This document shows positions 56,073-63,814 of a DNA stretch of 64,000 nt, piece after piece. Numbering within the stretch: position 1 is the first letter of the stretch; every line of letters begins with the position of its first letter. The position numbers and the translations under genes are program-made. The notes below the pieces were generated by a model. That model was not told the DNA's origin and did not search any database. It was given only the letters and a program-made list of their open reading frames with translations. The DNA is from Spartinivicinus ruber (GTDB lineage: Bacteria; Pseudomonadota; Gammaproteobacteria; Pseudomonadales; Zooshikellaceae), in the NCBI RefSeq assembly GCF_011009015.1, contig NZ_CP048878.1:1897001-1961000 (forward strand), given 5' to 3'.

Positions 56073-56626
56073 GGTTTATCCTTTCTGACAATCATTATTA
56101 TCTATATACAACTATTGTAATCTGGCAAGAGTTTTCCGGGAATTTTTTTACACTCCCTACTTCGAATTGACTGCAGTTGACGTTGTAATTAGGCCACCCA
56201 GTCGAAGGCTTTAAGCCATTTCATTATGTCATCGCGCAGTCAAATTTATCAAAAATTCACAAAGCCTTTGTAGCTATACCTTCATTATTTATGTCTGTTT
56301 CATTACTTTGTTCTATCCCAAATATCCTCTATAATGTAGTAAAAGTGGTGATGTTTATTATGACTAGTGAACATCAGTCATAATTAAGTCATATATAGGC
56401 TGCTAGTAAAAAATAAGCCTACTTCCTGATTAAAGGCTAGATATTTTATCAAATCTATTAATGTATTTATTGATAAAAATTAAGAGCCGCCTTTATCGCA
56501 ATGTGGATTGTGAAGTTCAGCTAGGCATTTTTATCAATGGAATCACTTTTTTGATTCCTAACTATAAATTAACGTCACTATGACGTGATACATTACGTTG
56601 TAGTGACGTATAACTCCTTTCATACC
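56073..56626. other. Intergenic region with phased ACGT dyad
   Basis: An AT-rich 550 bases. On the minus strand LRDDIMKWLKAFDWVA precedes a stop near 56200, a possible phage gene tail. An ACGT-containing dyad at 56572-56609 is listed separately. No intact gene. Confidence 0.4.
56572..56609. promoter_or_regulatory. Phased ACGT dyad, possible operator
   Basis: ACGTCACTA (56572-56580) and TAGTGACGT (56601-56609) are perfect inverted 9-mers separated by 20 bases. ACGT occurs at 56572, 56583, 56595 and 56606, spaced 11, 12 and 11 bases, so all four face the same side of the helix. It looks like a multi-site operator next to the phage remnant. Confidence 0.4.
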
Positions 56627-56881
56627 TCACTTAATTAAACTGACACTCGTCGTATACCCCAAAGCATTCACCAAATGCTTTGCCTGCTTCCTTGGGCGGA
56701 TATACCATTTTAATAGTATAGATCGGTTCACTATTACCAACCTTGATATGTTCTGTATAGGCTTCCGTTGCTTGCCACGTTCTTCAAGTTTGGCTTCCAC
56801 TTGCTGAGCAATTGCTTCAGCTGACATACCAGTTGCCCCCTGAATCGTGATTGGTGCATTTATGTGAGTGGTAGCATTCAT
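56627..56881 (-). pseudogene. Phage tail tape-measure protein, C-terminal remnant
   Basis: The frame starts with INAPITIQGATGMSAEAIAQ and QVEAKLEERGKQR, the usual end of tape-measure proteins of P2-like phages. After that the frame encodes unrelated residues. The other frame over the same DNA reads PIYTIKMVYPPKEAGKAFGE and CFGVYDECQFN to a stop, a more natural sequence, so a frameshift is likely here. Confidence 0.6.
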
Positions 56882-57117
56882 GTTTTTGTATTGGTTGATT
56901 TGTTACTGTTGTTTGCTCCCTCCGTTTGTTGCTGCTGTTGGCGTAATCGGGCCAAGCGTTGGCGATACCGATCTACCTGTTGTACAGCGGCCAGCTTTAT
57001 ATTAGTTTCCCGGTAGGCTTTACCTAGTTTACTGGCAGCGGATTTAGTTTTTTTAAAGCACTTCGCCAGCGACTTATCAATATAAGCGCCTATCGCAATA
57101 TTGAGTTTATTAGCCAT
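56878..57117 (-). pseudogene. Phage tail tape-measure protein, N-terminal remnant
   Basis: MANKLNIAIGAYIDKSLAKC, KLGKAYRETNIKLAAVQQ and VDRYRQRLARLRQQQQQ form a typical N-terminus of P2-type tape-measure proteins (KLxxIGxxxSxSxxxAF, then GxAY...TNxKLxAxxxVxRYxxxLxxLR). The whole middle, normally 600 or more residues, is missing. Overlaps the C-terminal remnant by 4 bases. Confidence 0.65.
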
Positions 57118-57257
57118 GGTGTTTAATTACTTAGTTATAAACATTTTCATACGTGGAATTACTTTATTTTCTCAAGTGTCGTAATCAGTAAATTAGAGTT
57201 ATCTTATTAGCTGTAGAATGAAGAGGATTTTTATTTCGATATCAAAGCGAGGAAGCT

Positions 57258-57857
57258 GTGAATTTAAAAAATGTTAAAAATACTATACTAATTTTAATTA
57301 ATTTTTATTCTGTTCATGTTGCTGCAACAGAAGATATACTTAATTCTAGAAACTGTGTAGACACCAAATGGAAAGATGCTAAAGGTGAATCGGTCTCTAT
57401 CGAAAAAAAATTTGGCCCAGGTTCTATGGCTGTGACGCGATGCCTTGCTAAAACAAAAAAAGTTAAAGTTGTTTACCAGGTTAATCAAGAATGCAAAAAC
57501 TCTAAATGTAGTTCACCTTATGCAATAGGCAATATTATTAACCATGTTGAGGATTTAACTGTTACTCATGGATTGAAATCAAAAGACTATAAAATTGCTG
57601 TTATCATTCATGGTGCAGGATGGAAGTTGGCTCTTGATAATCAGGCGATAAAAAAGCATGCCCAACAAAATCCTTTTCAAAAAGCAGTTGAAACTTTAAT
57701 TGAAATACCAAGTGTCAAAGTATATTTTTGTCAAAATACAGCAGCTAGCAAAGAGGTTATAATTGCAAATATGATTAAAGGTATCAGATTCGTTCCTTCG
57801 GGCGTTTCGGCAGTCAGTGATTTTCAAGGAATAGGATATCAATATGTACAACCTTGA
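57258..57857 (+). CDS. Exported DsrE-family protein
   Basis: This 199-residue protein has a short N-terminal hydrophobic signal (NTILILINFYSVHVAATE) and a DsrE-like domain in the second half: KIAVIIHGAGWKLALDNQ, NPFQKAVETLIEIPSVKVYF and KGIRFVPSGVSAVSDFQGIG. VKVYFCQNTA holds the conserved-position Cys. DsrE-like proteins move sulfur or sense thiols in the cytoplasm; an exported form is less common. It has opposite direction to the phage tail remnants around it and is intact. Confidence 0.75.
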   Translation: MNLKNVKNTILILINFYSVHVAATEDILNSRNCVDTKWKDAKGESVSIEKKFGPGSMAVTRCLAKTKKVKVVYQVNQECKNSKCSSPYAIGNIINHVEDLTVTHGLKSKDYKIAVIIHGAGWKLALDNQAIKKHAQQNPFQKAVETLIEIPSVKVYFCQNTAASKEVIIANMIKGIRFVPSGVSAVSDFQGIGYQYVQP

Positions 57858-57931
57858 GTTTTAGAGGACTTTATAAATAGGTGAAATGTGGCTTCATTGT
57901 AATATTTAAATGAGGCCATAACTATACAAAA

Positions 57932-58048
57932 TTATATAGGTATAGAAGAACTATCACTTTTAGTAAGAATATGATACCAATCAAGTAGGTCGTCGAGGTC
58001 CATATCTAACAGCTCTGACAATGGAGTACCTCGCAAATAATAAGATAG
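57932..58048 (-). pseudogene. Remnant of GpE'-like tail protein
   Basis: A short frame reads NLSYYLRGTPLSELLDMDLD and DLLDWYHILTKSDSSSIPI before TAA 57932. The L-S-E-L-x-x-M-x-L-x-x-L-x-x-W pattern matches GpE/E' proteins that follow the tail assembly chaperone in P2-like tails. No clear start; in P2 it is made by frameshift from the gene upstream. Confidence 0.5.
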
Positions 58049-58050
58049 GT

Positions 58051-58322
58051 TTAAACAGATTTGTTGGTCGGATCGCCAGTCGAGTCTAAAAAACCAGCCA
58101 TCACATCATTCAAGTATTGAAAATCAGCAGCATCTAACTCTTCTACAATTTTAATATCCAAGCCCGATAAATCCGCAATCATATGGATGCTTTGGCTAAT
58201 TTCTCCGCCACCTCATTTTTTAATATTTTTCATGTCTTTAGTTTTGGGGCGGGGTAATGTAACTTCGTTAATGGCTTTTCTATTCATTTTAATTGGGTAA
58301 TTTAAGGTAATAACTTCTCTCA
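58051..58322 (-). pseudogene. Phage tail assembly protein (GpE-like) with internal stop
   Basis: From ATG 58322 the frame reads MREVITLNYPIKMNRKAIN, EVTLPRPKTKDMKNIKK, a TGA, then GGGEISQSIHMIADLSGLDI and VEELDAADFQYLNDVMAGFL. The 'xxLxxPI...itxvxLxRPK..D' start and 'L-x-DF-x-x-L' end are the tail assembly chaperone pattern. One in-frame TGA breaks it, so the product is truncated. Confidence 0.65.
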
Positions 58323-58350
58323 TGGTTTTTCCTTTTTTTAAAATAGGTAA

Positions 58351-58380
58351 AAAAATACCTCGTAAAAACGAGGCATTTTA
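58351..58380 (-). terminator. Terminator of the RDD gene
   Basis: CCTCG (58358-58362), loop TAAAAA, CGAGG (58369-58373), with complementary A/T flanks; on the minus strand a T run follows. It ends the RDD gene transcript. Confidence 0.75.
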
Positions 58381-58406
58381 TATGCTATTTTAAATAGTAA
58401 ACTGGT

Positions 58407-58901
58407 TTAATTGAACTCAGCTTTTGTTTCACCAAAATCAGCGGGGCGAATAACTACTGTACCAGCTAACTTGTCATGAAAGCCTTGTTTTTTCTTATCC
58501 CATGCCACCCACAAAATACCCAAACCTAATGGAAGAAGGGAAATATAATAAGCAAAATAACGTCCAATGAGTTGACCTGTAGAGGCTTTTTGACCAGTCT
58601 TTGCATTGACTATTTTTGCTTTAACAGCCATTTTCCCTGGTGTTGCAGATTTGTATACCCAAAATAGGATAACGGCTACTGCAGGAAATACATAGCTTAA
58701 TAGAAAGTCTAGTGGTCCATTAATCATCTCTTCTGAAAGATAATAGTTTTCCCCATATACAGTCATTAATATTGGAGTGGTAATTAATAGCATAATAATT
58801 GTATCAATTATTGTCGCACCAGCTCTTGCCCAAAAACCTACATAAGTAAAGCCATTATCTCCACCAATTTGAGATTCAGGGGTTTTATAAGGATTACTCA
58901 A
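58407..58901 (-). CDS. RDD family membrane protein
   Basis: This 164-residue protein has the RDD pattern: VGFWARAGATIIDTIIMLLI, SATPGKMAVKAKIVNAKTG, QLIGRYFAYYISLLPLGL and WDKKKQGFHDKLAGTVV. Two hydrophobic regions are visible before the GxxxRxxxD-like end. The start is TTG with GGAG before it. RDD proteins may transport or regulate; role unknown. Sits between the tail tube and tail assembly remnants. Confidence 0.82.
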   Translation of the reverse strand: MSNPYKTPESQIGGDNGFTYVGFWARAGATIIDTIIMLLITTPILMTVYGENYYLSEEMINGPLDFLLSYVFPAVAVILFWVYKSATPGKMAVKAKIVNAKTGQKASTGQLIGRYFAYYISLLPLGLGILWVAWDKKKQGFHDKLAGTVVIRPADFGETKAEFN

Positions 58902-58974
58902 TGTTATTTCTCCATTTGTTAATTCTTACTTCAATGTTACCATTTAAACAAACTGCTTAAAATACGCATTATTA

Positions 58975-59395
58975 CTACAGCCCCAGTAACTCACGGATGT
59001 TTTGCATGTGGTCAGTACCTTCTGTGTTACGCACATGGTTAACAACATCAATTTCATATATCAGCTGGTTGTTAATAGTGAGCTTGTAGTAATCCAGTTT
59101 GAGGGTGGCGGTTAAGCTGGATAATTCCACTTATTTTCATTTCCGAAAGTCTAGCTCACTGACTAAATTACGACAAACCGCATCAATCCCTTGCTCACTC
59201 TGACTAGGATTACGTAGGATACCTTTAATATTAAACGGCACCTGTTTGCCTTTTTGAAATTAAGGGCTTCTGTATTACAATTATCAATGGTAAAGCTCAG
59301 TTCCATCGCTTCCATGCCCAAATCCAATGTTCTGGTCAACCTAAACTGGATACCGTTATTTGAGAATTTTCAAAATCGACTGGTGACCTATTTTC
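58975..59395 (-). pseudogene. Major tail tube protein (P2 FII-like) remnant
   Basis: Frames on the minus strand read FRLTRTLDLGMEAMELSF and TIDNCNTEALNFKKAN, then after frame changes LKLDYYKLTINNQLIYEIDV and VNHVRNTEGTDHMQNIRELL, ending GL-TAG at 58975. This is the FII tail tube family (lGMEaMe..., then eiDvxNxvRxvxGxDxxxxxRxxLGL). Several frameshifts and stops are seen, so it is dead. Confidence 0.7.
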
Positions 59396-59415
59396 ATTGG
59401 CCGTATGTAGTCGCT

Positions 59416-59548
59416 CTATGCATCTTTCCAGCGGTAAAGGAGATTAGCATTGAAACCGAGTGATTTAGCTGCTTCTGGCACGCTATAACCCTGCTCCATT
59501 CCGCTTTAAACTCTTTATATACTGCTTGTAAATTCGTTTCTGACCCAT
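59416..59548 (-). pseudogene. IS3-family OrfA remnant
   Basis: Translation of the minus strand gives MGQKRIYKQYIK, then in shifted frame EQGYSVPEAAKSLGFNANLL and YRWKDA, the helix-turn-helix of an IS3 OrfA. Terminated by TAG at 59416. No OrfB or inverted repeats remain. Confidence 0.65.
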
Positions 59549-59844
59549 TAATAATACCTCAATACTCATGGATGATTATCTCTCATTGATGAGTCCAGTT
59601 CCATTAGACTGGAACAGAGGTTGACTATTCAACACTTTTCATGACCGTAAAGAGCAGTTATACAACTTAAATTACAGACTCGTTCATTAGTTTGATTATA
59701 ACTTTGAATCTAAGAAAATCTTATATTTTGACGGTATATAACTAATATGTTACTTTCCAGCCACTTCACATGGCCATAGATTTTCTTATTTTAATTGGCA
59801 GAAATAAGTGGAGTTGTTTTTTAATCAACTTAGAGATTTCACGG

Positions 59845-60573
59845 ATGTTACCAGTTACAGCAATTCAGCAGAGCACATCTACACTTTCAAACAGAGAAGC
59901 TGAACAGAAAATAGCTTCTATTAACCACAACGGGCGACAACTGCAATTACTAACACCTGAACAAGCCAGCACTCCATCACTACTTTATAAAAATCAACAG
60001 GCTTCTGAGACTGCTACTTCTGATTTAGTATCAAAACTTATACTAAAAACAGGTTTTTCCACATTGCAATATCAAGATGTTGATAAATCAAAGCTCTTTT
60101 CACTAGTAAATAACATATGGGCTAAAGCTCATAGTAATTACACGAAGCAAACTCATATTAGATTTCAACACTTACAAGAACTCGAAAAAGCTGCGCGTTC
60201 GTCTGATATTCTTGTGTTAATGGATAATGAAAAGCAAAAGATTGCTGGTTGTATTCAGCGACACTACAACTATGATGGAAATCAAGCATACTTCGGCCTG
60301 TTGTGTATCGATGAAGAGTATCGTGGAAAGAAGTTAGCAGATAAGTTAATAGAACGAGTAGAAGCAGATGCTCTTCAGAAAGGTTGTACAAAAATGTATA
60401 TTCTGGTTGTTAAATGTGCTGAAAGGCTAATCAGCTATTACAATAAGAAAGGGTATGAACCAACAGGTAAAGAGATTTCTAGAGACCCTGAGTGGCTGAA
60501 ACAAGTAAAAGATGAATGTAAAGACTCTGTCGCTTTTGTTGAAATGAGAAAAGATTTACGCCAGAGTATATAA
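59845..60573 (+). CDS. GNAT family acetyltransferase with N-terminal extension
   Basis: The product is 242 residues from ATG 59845 (an in-frame ATG at 59770 adds 25). The GNAT core is in the last 130 residues: RSSDILVLMDNEKQKIAGCI, LCIDEEYRGKKLADKLIERV with the acetyl-CoA R/QxxGxG/A-like loop, and KMYILVVKCAERLISYYNKK. The 100-residue N-terminus is polar and not recognised. A strong terminator follows. Substrate unknown; it lies between an IS3 remnant and a secreted-protein gene. Confidence 0.75.
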   Translation: MLPVTAIQQSTSTLSNREAEQKIASINHNGRQLQLLTPEQASTPSLLYKNQQASETATSDLVSKLILKTGFSTLQYQDVDKSKLFSLVNNIWAKAHSNYTKQTHIRFQHLQELEKAARSSDILVLMDNEKQKIAGCIQRHYNYDGNQAYFGLLCIDEEYRGKKLADKLIERVEADALQKGCTKMYILVVKCAERLISYYNKKGYEPTGKEISRDPEWLKQVKDECKDSVAFVEMRKDLRQSI

Positions 60574-60576
60574 GAT

Positions 60577-60604
60577 AAAACCCCACATTGGTGGGGCTTT
60601 TTTC
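60577..60604. terminator. Strong bidirectional terminator
   Basis: AAAACCCCAC-ATTG-GTGGGGCTTTTTT: a 6-bp GC-rich stem with A and T flanks on both sides. It ends the GNAT gene on the plus strand and the 61207 gene on the minus strand. Confidence 0.85.
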
Positions 60605-60607
60605 GTT

Positions 60608-61207
60608 TTAGCGTCCCAAACCCATACCACCTATAGTGTCAAATGGTACCCAATCTGCTCTAACTTCACGGTTAACATCAACTGTTTGGCTAATTGGTTG
60701 AGGGGACTCTTCTGCGGTTGGCTCTACAACTTCAACACTCAATCGAGTATTTATATGACTAACAAATTGGCCGTTAGCACGGGCAATTGTAAAAAGGTTA
60801 ATTGAAGCTGGTGGGGTTGTTTGTGGGTCATAATAAAATGTACTTAGTATACCTTTCTGTGCCACTAGTTGACCATTTCCATTTTGGGTAACGAAAATGT
60901 GCCAGCTGCTGATAGAATAGTTACCAGGTTGAGGTACATAATTACCTGAGCAATACCTATTTAACTTTTCAAATTCAGACTTAGCTACTAGAAAATAATT
61001 GAACGTTAGTTTGTTATTTCCATCAACAGCTGCTGAATGCCACTCTCCATTTGCAGTTATTTGATTTCCATCTAAGTCTTTTGCCCATGACCAGTTGCTC
61101 AAGTTAGTAAGGTCAGAACAAAACACATTCGTTGTCGCAGCCTGGGAGTGTACAGCAATCATAAGCACTACCCATGCGGTAAAAGCTATTCCCATTCGTT
61201 TCAACAT
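60608..61207 (-). CDS. Hypothetical exported protein
   Basis: This 199-residue protein has a signal peptide (about 1-23, ending HSQAA). The mature part has two cysteines (NVFCSDLT and RYCSGNYVPQ), several aromatic strands (SNWSWAKDLDGNQITANGEW, NYSISSWHIFVTQNGNGQLV) and a low-complexity acidic C-terminal third. I do not recognise it. The gene is intact, with AAGGAG before its ATG. Confidence 0.6.
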   Translation of the reverse strand: MLKRMGIAFTAWVVLMIAVHSQAATTNVFCSDLTNLSNWSWAKDLDGNQITANGEWHSAAVDGNNKLTFNYFLVAKSEFEKLNRYCSGNYVPQPGNYSISSWHIFVTQNGNGQLVAQKGILSTFYYDPQTTPPASINLFTIARANGQFVSHINTRLSVEVVEPTAEESPQPISQTVDVNREVRADWVPFDTIGGMGLGR

Positions 61208-61395
61208 AAAATACTCCTTAAATTTAATATTTCAGCTGTTGCTGTTTATGATGCAGGAGTATTCTATTTCAGGAGTTTACTTACATTAAACAATATTTTT
61301 GTAATCATATTGTACATAATTTGACGTATATCAAGTTTAAGTAGTAGTTTGTACTGCTGTACATCTGCTTTTATCAAATGGTTTTATAGTTATCT
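61208..61395. other. Intergenic region upstream of the exported protein gene
   Basis: AT-rich, holding the minus-strand promoter of 60608-61207. No other structure seen. Confidence 0.35.
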
Positions 61396-61776
61396 ATGAC
61401 AATCGCGAAACTTGTCATCTACTGCTGAGACTCCCCCAACAACAAAGACATTTCAGCCGAAGATATTCACCGCTGGCACATTGAACGAGGATGGTCAGGT
61501 ATTGGTTACCATAAAGTGATCAAGCGTGATGGCGCTATCGAAAATGGTCGGCCTGAATTTTGGGTCGGGGCACATGTTAAAGGTCACAGTAGCCATGCTT
61601 AGGTGTTTGTTTGGTTGGTCAAGATCAGTTTACTGATGCTCAGTTTGATAACTTAGAGAAAGTGATTATCGACTGGCACATTAAATCCTAATGCTGAGGT
61701 AGTTGGGCATTGTAATTTAGATTCAGGTAAGAGCTGTCCTAGCTTTGATGTAAGAGAATGGTGGGAGAGGGTGTAA
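61396..61776 (+). pseudogene. Phage-type N-acetylmuramoyl-L-alanine amidase, broken
   Basis: MTIAKLVIYC is followed by TGA (where Ser is expected), then DSPNNKDISAEDIHRWHIER, GWSGIGYHKVIKRDGAIE, NGRPEFWVGAHVKGH and, after frameshifts, GVCLVGQDQFTDAQFDNLEK and VVGHCNLDSGKSCPSFDVRE to TAA 61774. His/His/Cys zinc-site segments of the amidase_2 fold are recognisable. It is a prophage endolysin pseudogene with one nonsense and at least two frameshift changes. Confidence 0.85.
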
Positions 61777-61834
61777 AGAAGACATAATACGTTATACTTG
61801 AATTTTGACTATAAATTTTCAAGAGTTTTGAAGT

Positions 61835-62140
61835 ATGAAGATTTTTGCCTCACTTATATTTCTGCTAGGAGTATGGATGCTATATGACTTTCTTGATACT
61901 GGTAAAATTCCCGCTAGAGCATCTAGTATATACAGATCAATGGAACCTAATGTGTACTGGTCTTTAGTTTTTGTATTTCCCTTCTGTTTATTTGCAAATG
62001 CATTGCTAATTTGGAGATGCAAAAATTATAAGGAGCTACATTCGATATATAAAAATTCTGGATTCATGTGGTCAATCACGTTGATATCCTGCCTTGTAGG
62101 CTTTCTAGTGGGAAAGTTTATTCAGCACTTTGTATACTGA
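61835..62140 (+). CDS. Small membrane protein of unknown function
   Basis: This 101-residue protein has three hydrophobic segments: IFASLIFLLGVWMLYDFL, YWSLVFVFPFCLFANALLIW and MWSITLISCLVGFLVGKFI. A short loop has KIPARASSIYRSMEPN. No recognised family. It follows the amidase pseudogene by 58 bases and looks intact. Confidence 0.55.
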   Translation: MKIFASLIFLLGVWMLYDFLDTGKIPARASSIYRSMEPNVYWSLVFVFPFCLFANALLIWRCKNYKELHSIYKNSGFMWSITLISCLVGFLVGKFIQHFVY

Positions 62141-62445
62141 AGTAGATTAGAAATTTGAACAATTAGATAAAACTACAATTTTCATTATCTATGTTTGGAA
62201 AAATCTGACTAAATCTTGACGTTTAAAGTAGGTAGAGAAATTCCAATAAACTACAGTTATAGCCTACTTATTTTACTAGTCAGCCTCTGTGTATAATACC
62301 AAATAATTACAAGAATGGTTATTTATAGGTTTTAATAAACTGTTATTAGATACAGTTTGTTACAAAAATTAGCTATACTTTTTCTTTGTTTCAGAGTGAT
62401 ACTTTGTTGTAACATTTGGTATAAATAACGTACGGTTGAACTATA
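62141..62445. other. Intergenic region upstream of the S74 gene
   Basis: About 305 AT-rich bases with the near-perfect dyad site at 62398. Nothing else recognised. Confidence 0.4.
62398..62413. promoter_or_regulatory. Dyad operator, one mismatch, site 6
   Basis: GATACTTTGTTGTAAC has the same left-arm change (GATAC) as the site at 47203 in front of the TetR gene. It lies 32 bases before the S74 gene start. Confidence 0.5.
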
Positions 62446-62874
62446 ATGAAAAAAATATTCATATTAACTTTTTTAGTTTCAATTACATCTATTTCAAATG
62501 CTTATGCATATTGTAGTACCAAAAACTGTGTCGTACGATTTAGTGATATAAGACTAAAGGAAAACACAGTACAAATAGGCAGCTCTTTAGAAAAAGTATC
62601 TCAATTAAAAGGTGTTACTTTTGAGTGGAAAAGTCCTAGAGAGACTGATATCGAACACCTTCCCCAAAGAAAAGATATTGGTGTAATTGCTCAGGATGTA
62701 GAAAAAGTGTTTCCAGAGTTGGTTCATAATATCAAAGTCACAGATAAGAATGGTGCTGAAATCATACTTAAAAAAGTTAACTATGCTGGACTAGTTGGTG
62801 TTTTAATCGAAGCTGTGAAAGAGTTGAAACAAGAAAATATAGAACTACGCGAACAGCTAGCCATTACAATCTGA
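62446..62874 (+). CDS. Exported stand-alone peptidase S74 (intramolecular chaperone) domain
   Basis: This 142-residue protein has a signal peptide (about 1-21, cleavage near AYA) followed almost directly by an S74 domain: VVRFSDIRLKENTVQIGSS, LKGVTFEWKSP, DIGVIAQDVEKVFPELVHNI and LVGVLIEAVKELKQENIELR. S74 domains end phage tail fibres and endosialidases, trimerise them and cut themselves off before the Ser of S-D-x-R-L-K. Here no fibre precedes it. Coiled-coil C-terminus is present. An exported orphan form suggests a separate chaperone or structural protein. Confidence 0.8.
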   Translation: MKKIFILTFLVSITSISNAYAYCSTKNCVVRFSDIRLKENTVQIGSSLEKVSQLKGVTFEWKSPRETDIEHLPQRKDIGVIAQDVEKVFPELVHNIKVTDKNGAEIILKKVNYAGLVGVLIEAVKELKQENIELREQLAITI

Positions 62875-62925
62875 CTCCACTCCAAATTAAGCTAAGACTA
62901 ACCAGTCTTGGCTTTTTTTGTTCCT

Positions 62926-63186
62926 GTGAAATTGATATCAGTTGACAATATAGCCAACATTATTGTGTCTGGCCTGGACAGCTTATTCACTTCAGATGAA
63001 GAACGCTTAGCCGCTAAACAAAAGCTCCAAGCAACACTCAGCCAACCTGAGCCACTCCAAGTAGAAGAAGCCAAACATCCATCATTGTGGGTTACAGGTT
63101 GGCGGCCTGGATTGGGTTGTTGGATATTGCTAGATTTGGGTGTGACCCAAACCAATGTTTGGTTAAATATTAAACAGATATGTTGA
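62926..63186 (+). pseudogene. Phage holin (3TM type) remnant
   Basis: VDNIANIIVSGLDSLFTSDE, ERLAAKQKLQATLSQPE and EEAKHPSLWVTGWRPGLG follow the pattern of 3TM phage holins (xxIxxxvdxLfxxxeERxxaxxxL, then EAxhxSxxxxGWRP). The sequence changes character straight after GWRP, where the membrane helices should be, so it is truncated or frameshifted. GTG 62926 is the likely original start. Confidence 0.6.
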
Positions 63187-63213
63187 ATGAAATAATGACT
63201 ACTTTTATTGTAT

Positions 63214-63578
63214 GATACTTATAATGCCAGTTCTCGAAGAGTATGTTTTGGCTACAGTTAATGTTTTTTGCATGTGAAAAAAATAGACTATACGTCAGAA
63301 GGAAAGCAACGCTATCTGTGTAAAAGTCTACGCTGTAAAAAGTCATTTATATTGGATTATGGCAATAAAGCTTACCAGTCAGAGGCCAAAGAAAAGATCA
63401 TTGATATGACTGTCCAGAGTCCTGGGTATTAGCCGAAATACAGTCATTGAGATGCTTGAAAAAAGAGCCTGAATTGCACGTTGTTAATAATGAGCGATTA
63501 GAACAATTAGAAAAACCCTTAGTAGGAATAATCAATATACAAAAAATTGAAAGAAAATACTTAACTTTAAGGACTTAA
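63214..63578 (+). pseudogene. IS1-family InsA-like remnant
   Basis: The DNA encodes, in changing frames, CQFSKSMFWLQ, KKIDYTSEGKQRYLCKSLRC, KKSFILDYGNKAYQSEAKEK, IIDMTV and LGISRNTVIEML, then KKEPELHVVNNERLEQLEKP. This is the zinc-finger plus HTH InsA of an IS1-like element (IxDMxVNGxGIRDTARxLxISxNTVxxxLKKK). The catalytic InsB is absent. Confidence 0.65.
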
Positions 63579-63745
63579 ATTAAGCATCTAGGTAGATAAA
63601 CAACTTGTTTTTCTAAGTCAGATAAAATATATGACATTGTTATAGGACTCTTTATTAATCGCTATGAGTTTGGGCGAAAAATTTGATAAAACATAGGTTT
63701 GAGCCACTGCTATTATTTTCTATTGTTCCATAGCCTATTTATTTT
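63579..63745. other. AT-rich segment downstream of the IS1 remnant
   Basis: No gene, repeat or strong hairpin seen. Confidence 0.35.
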
Positions 63746-63814
63746 TTAAGGCTCTTTTTTACATCCAGTCAGTATTAGCGCTACACTGAATATCAGTGAA
63801 ATTATTTTGTACAT
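63746..63814 (-). CDS. Tiny lipoprotein (22 residues)
   Basis: MYKIISLIFSVALILTGCKK plus EP is encoded from ATG 63814 to TAA 63746. It has a complete lipoprotein signal with lipobox ILTGC and a mature peptide of only five residues. AGGAT lies 7 bases before the ATG. Mini-lipoproteins of this kind include lysis and entericidin-like peptides. A truncated larger lipoprotein gene is the alternative. Confidence 0.45.
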   Translation of the reverse strand: MYKIISLIFSVALILTGCKKEP

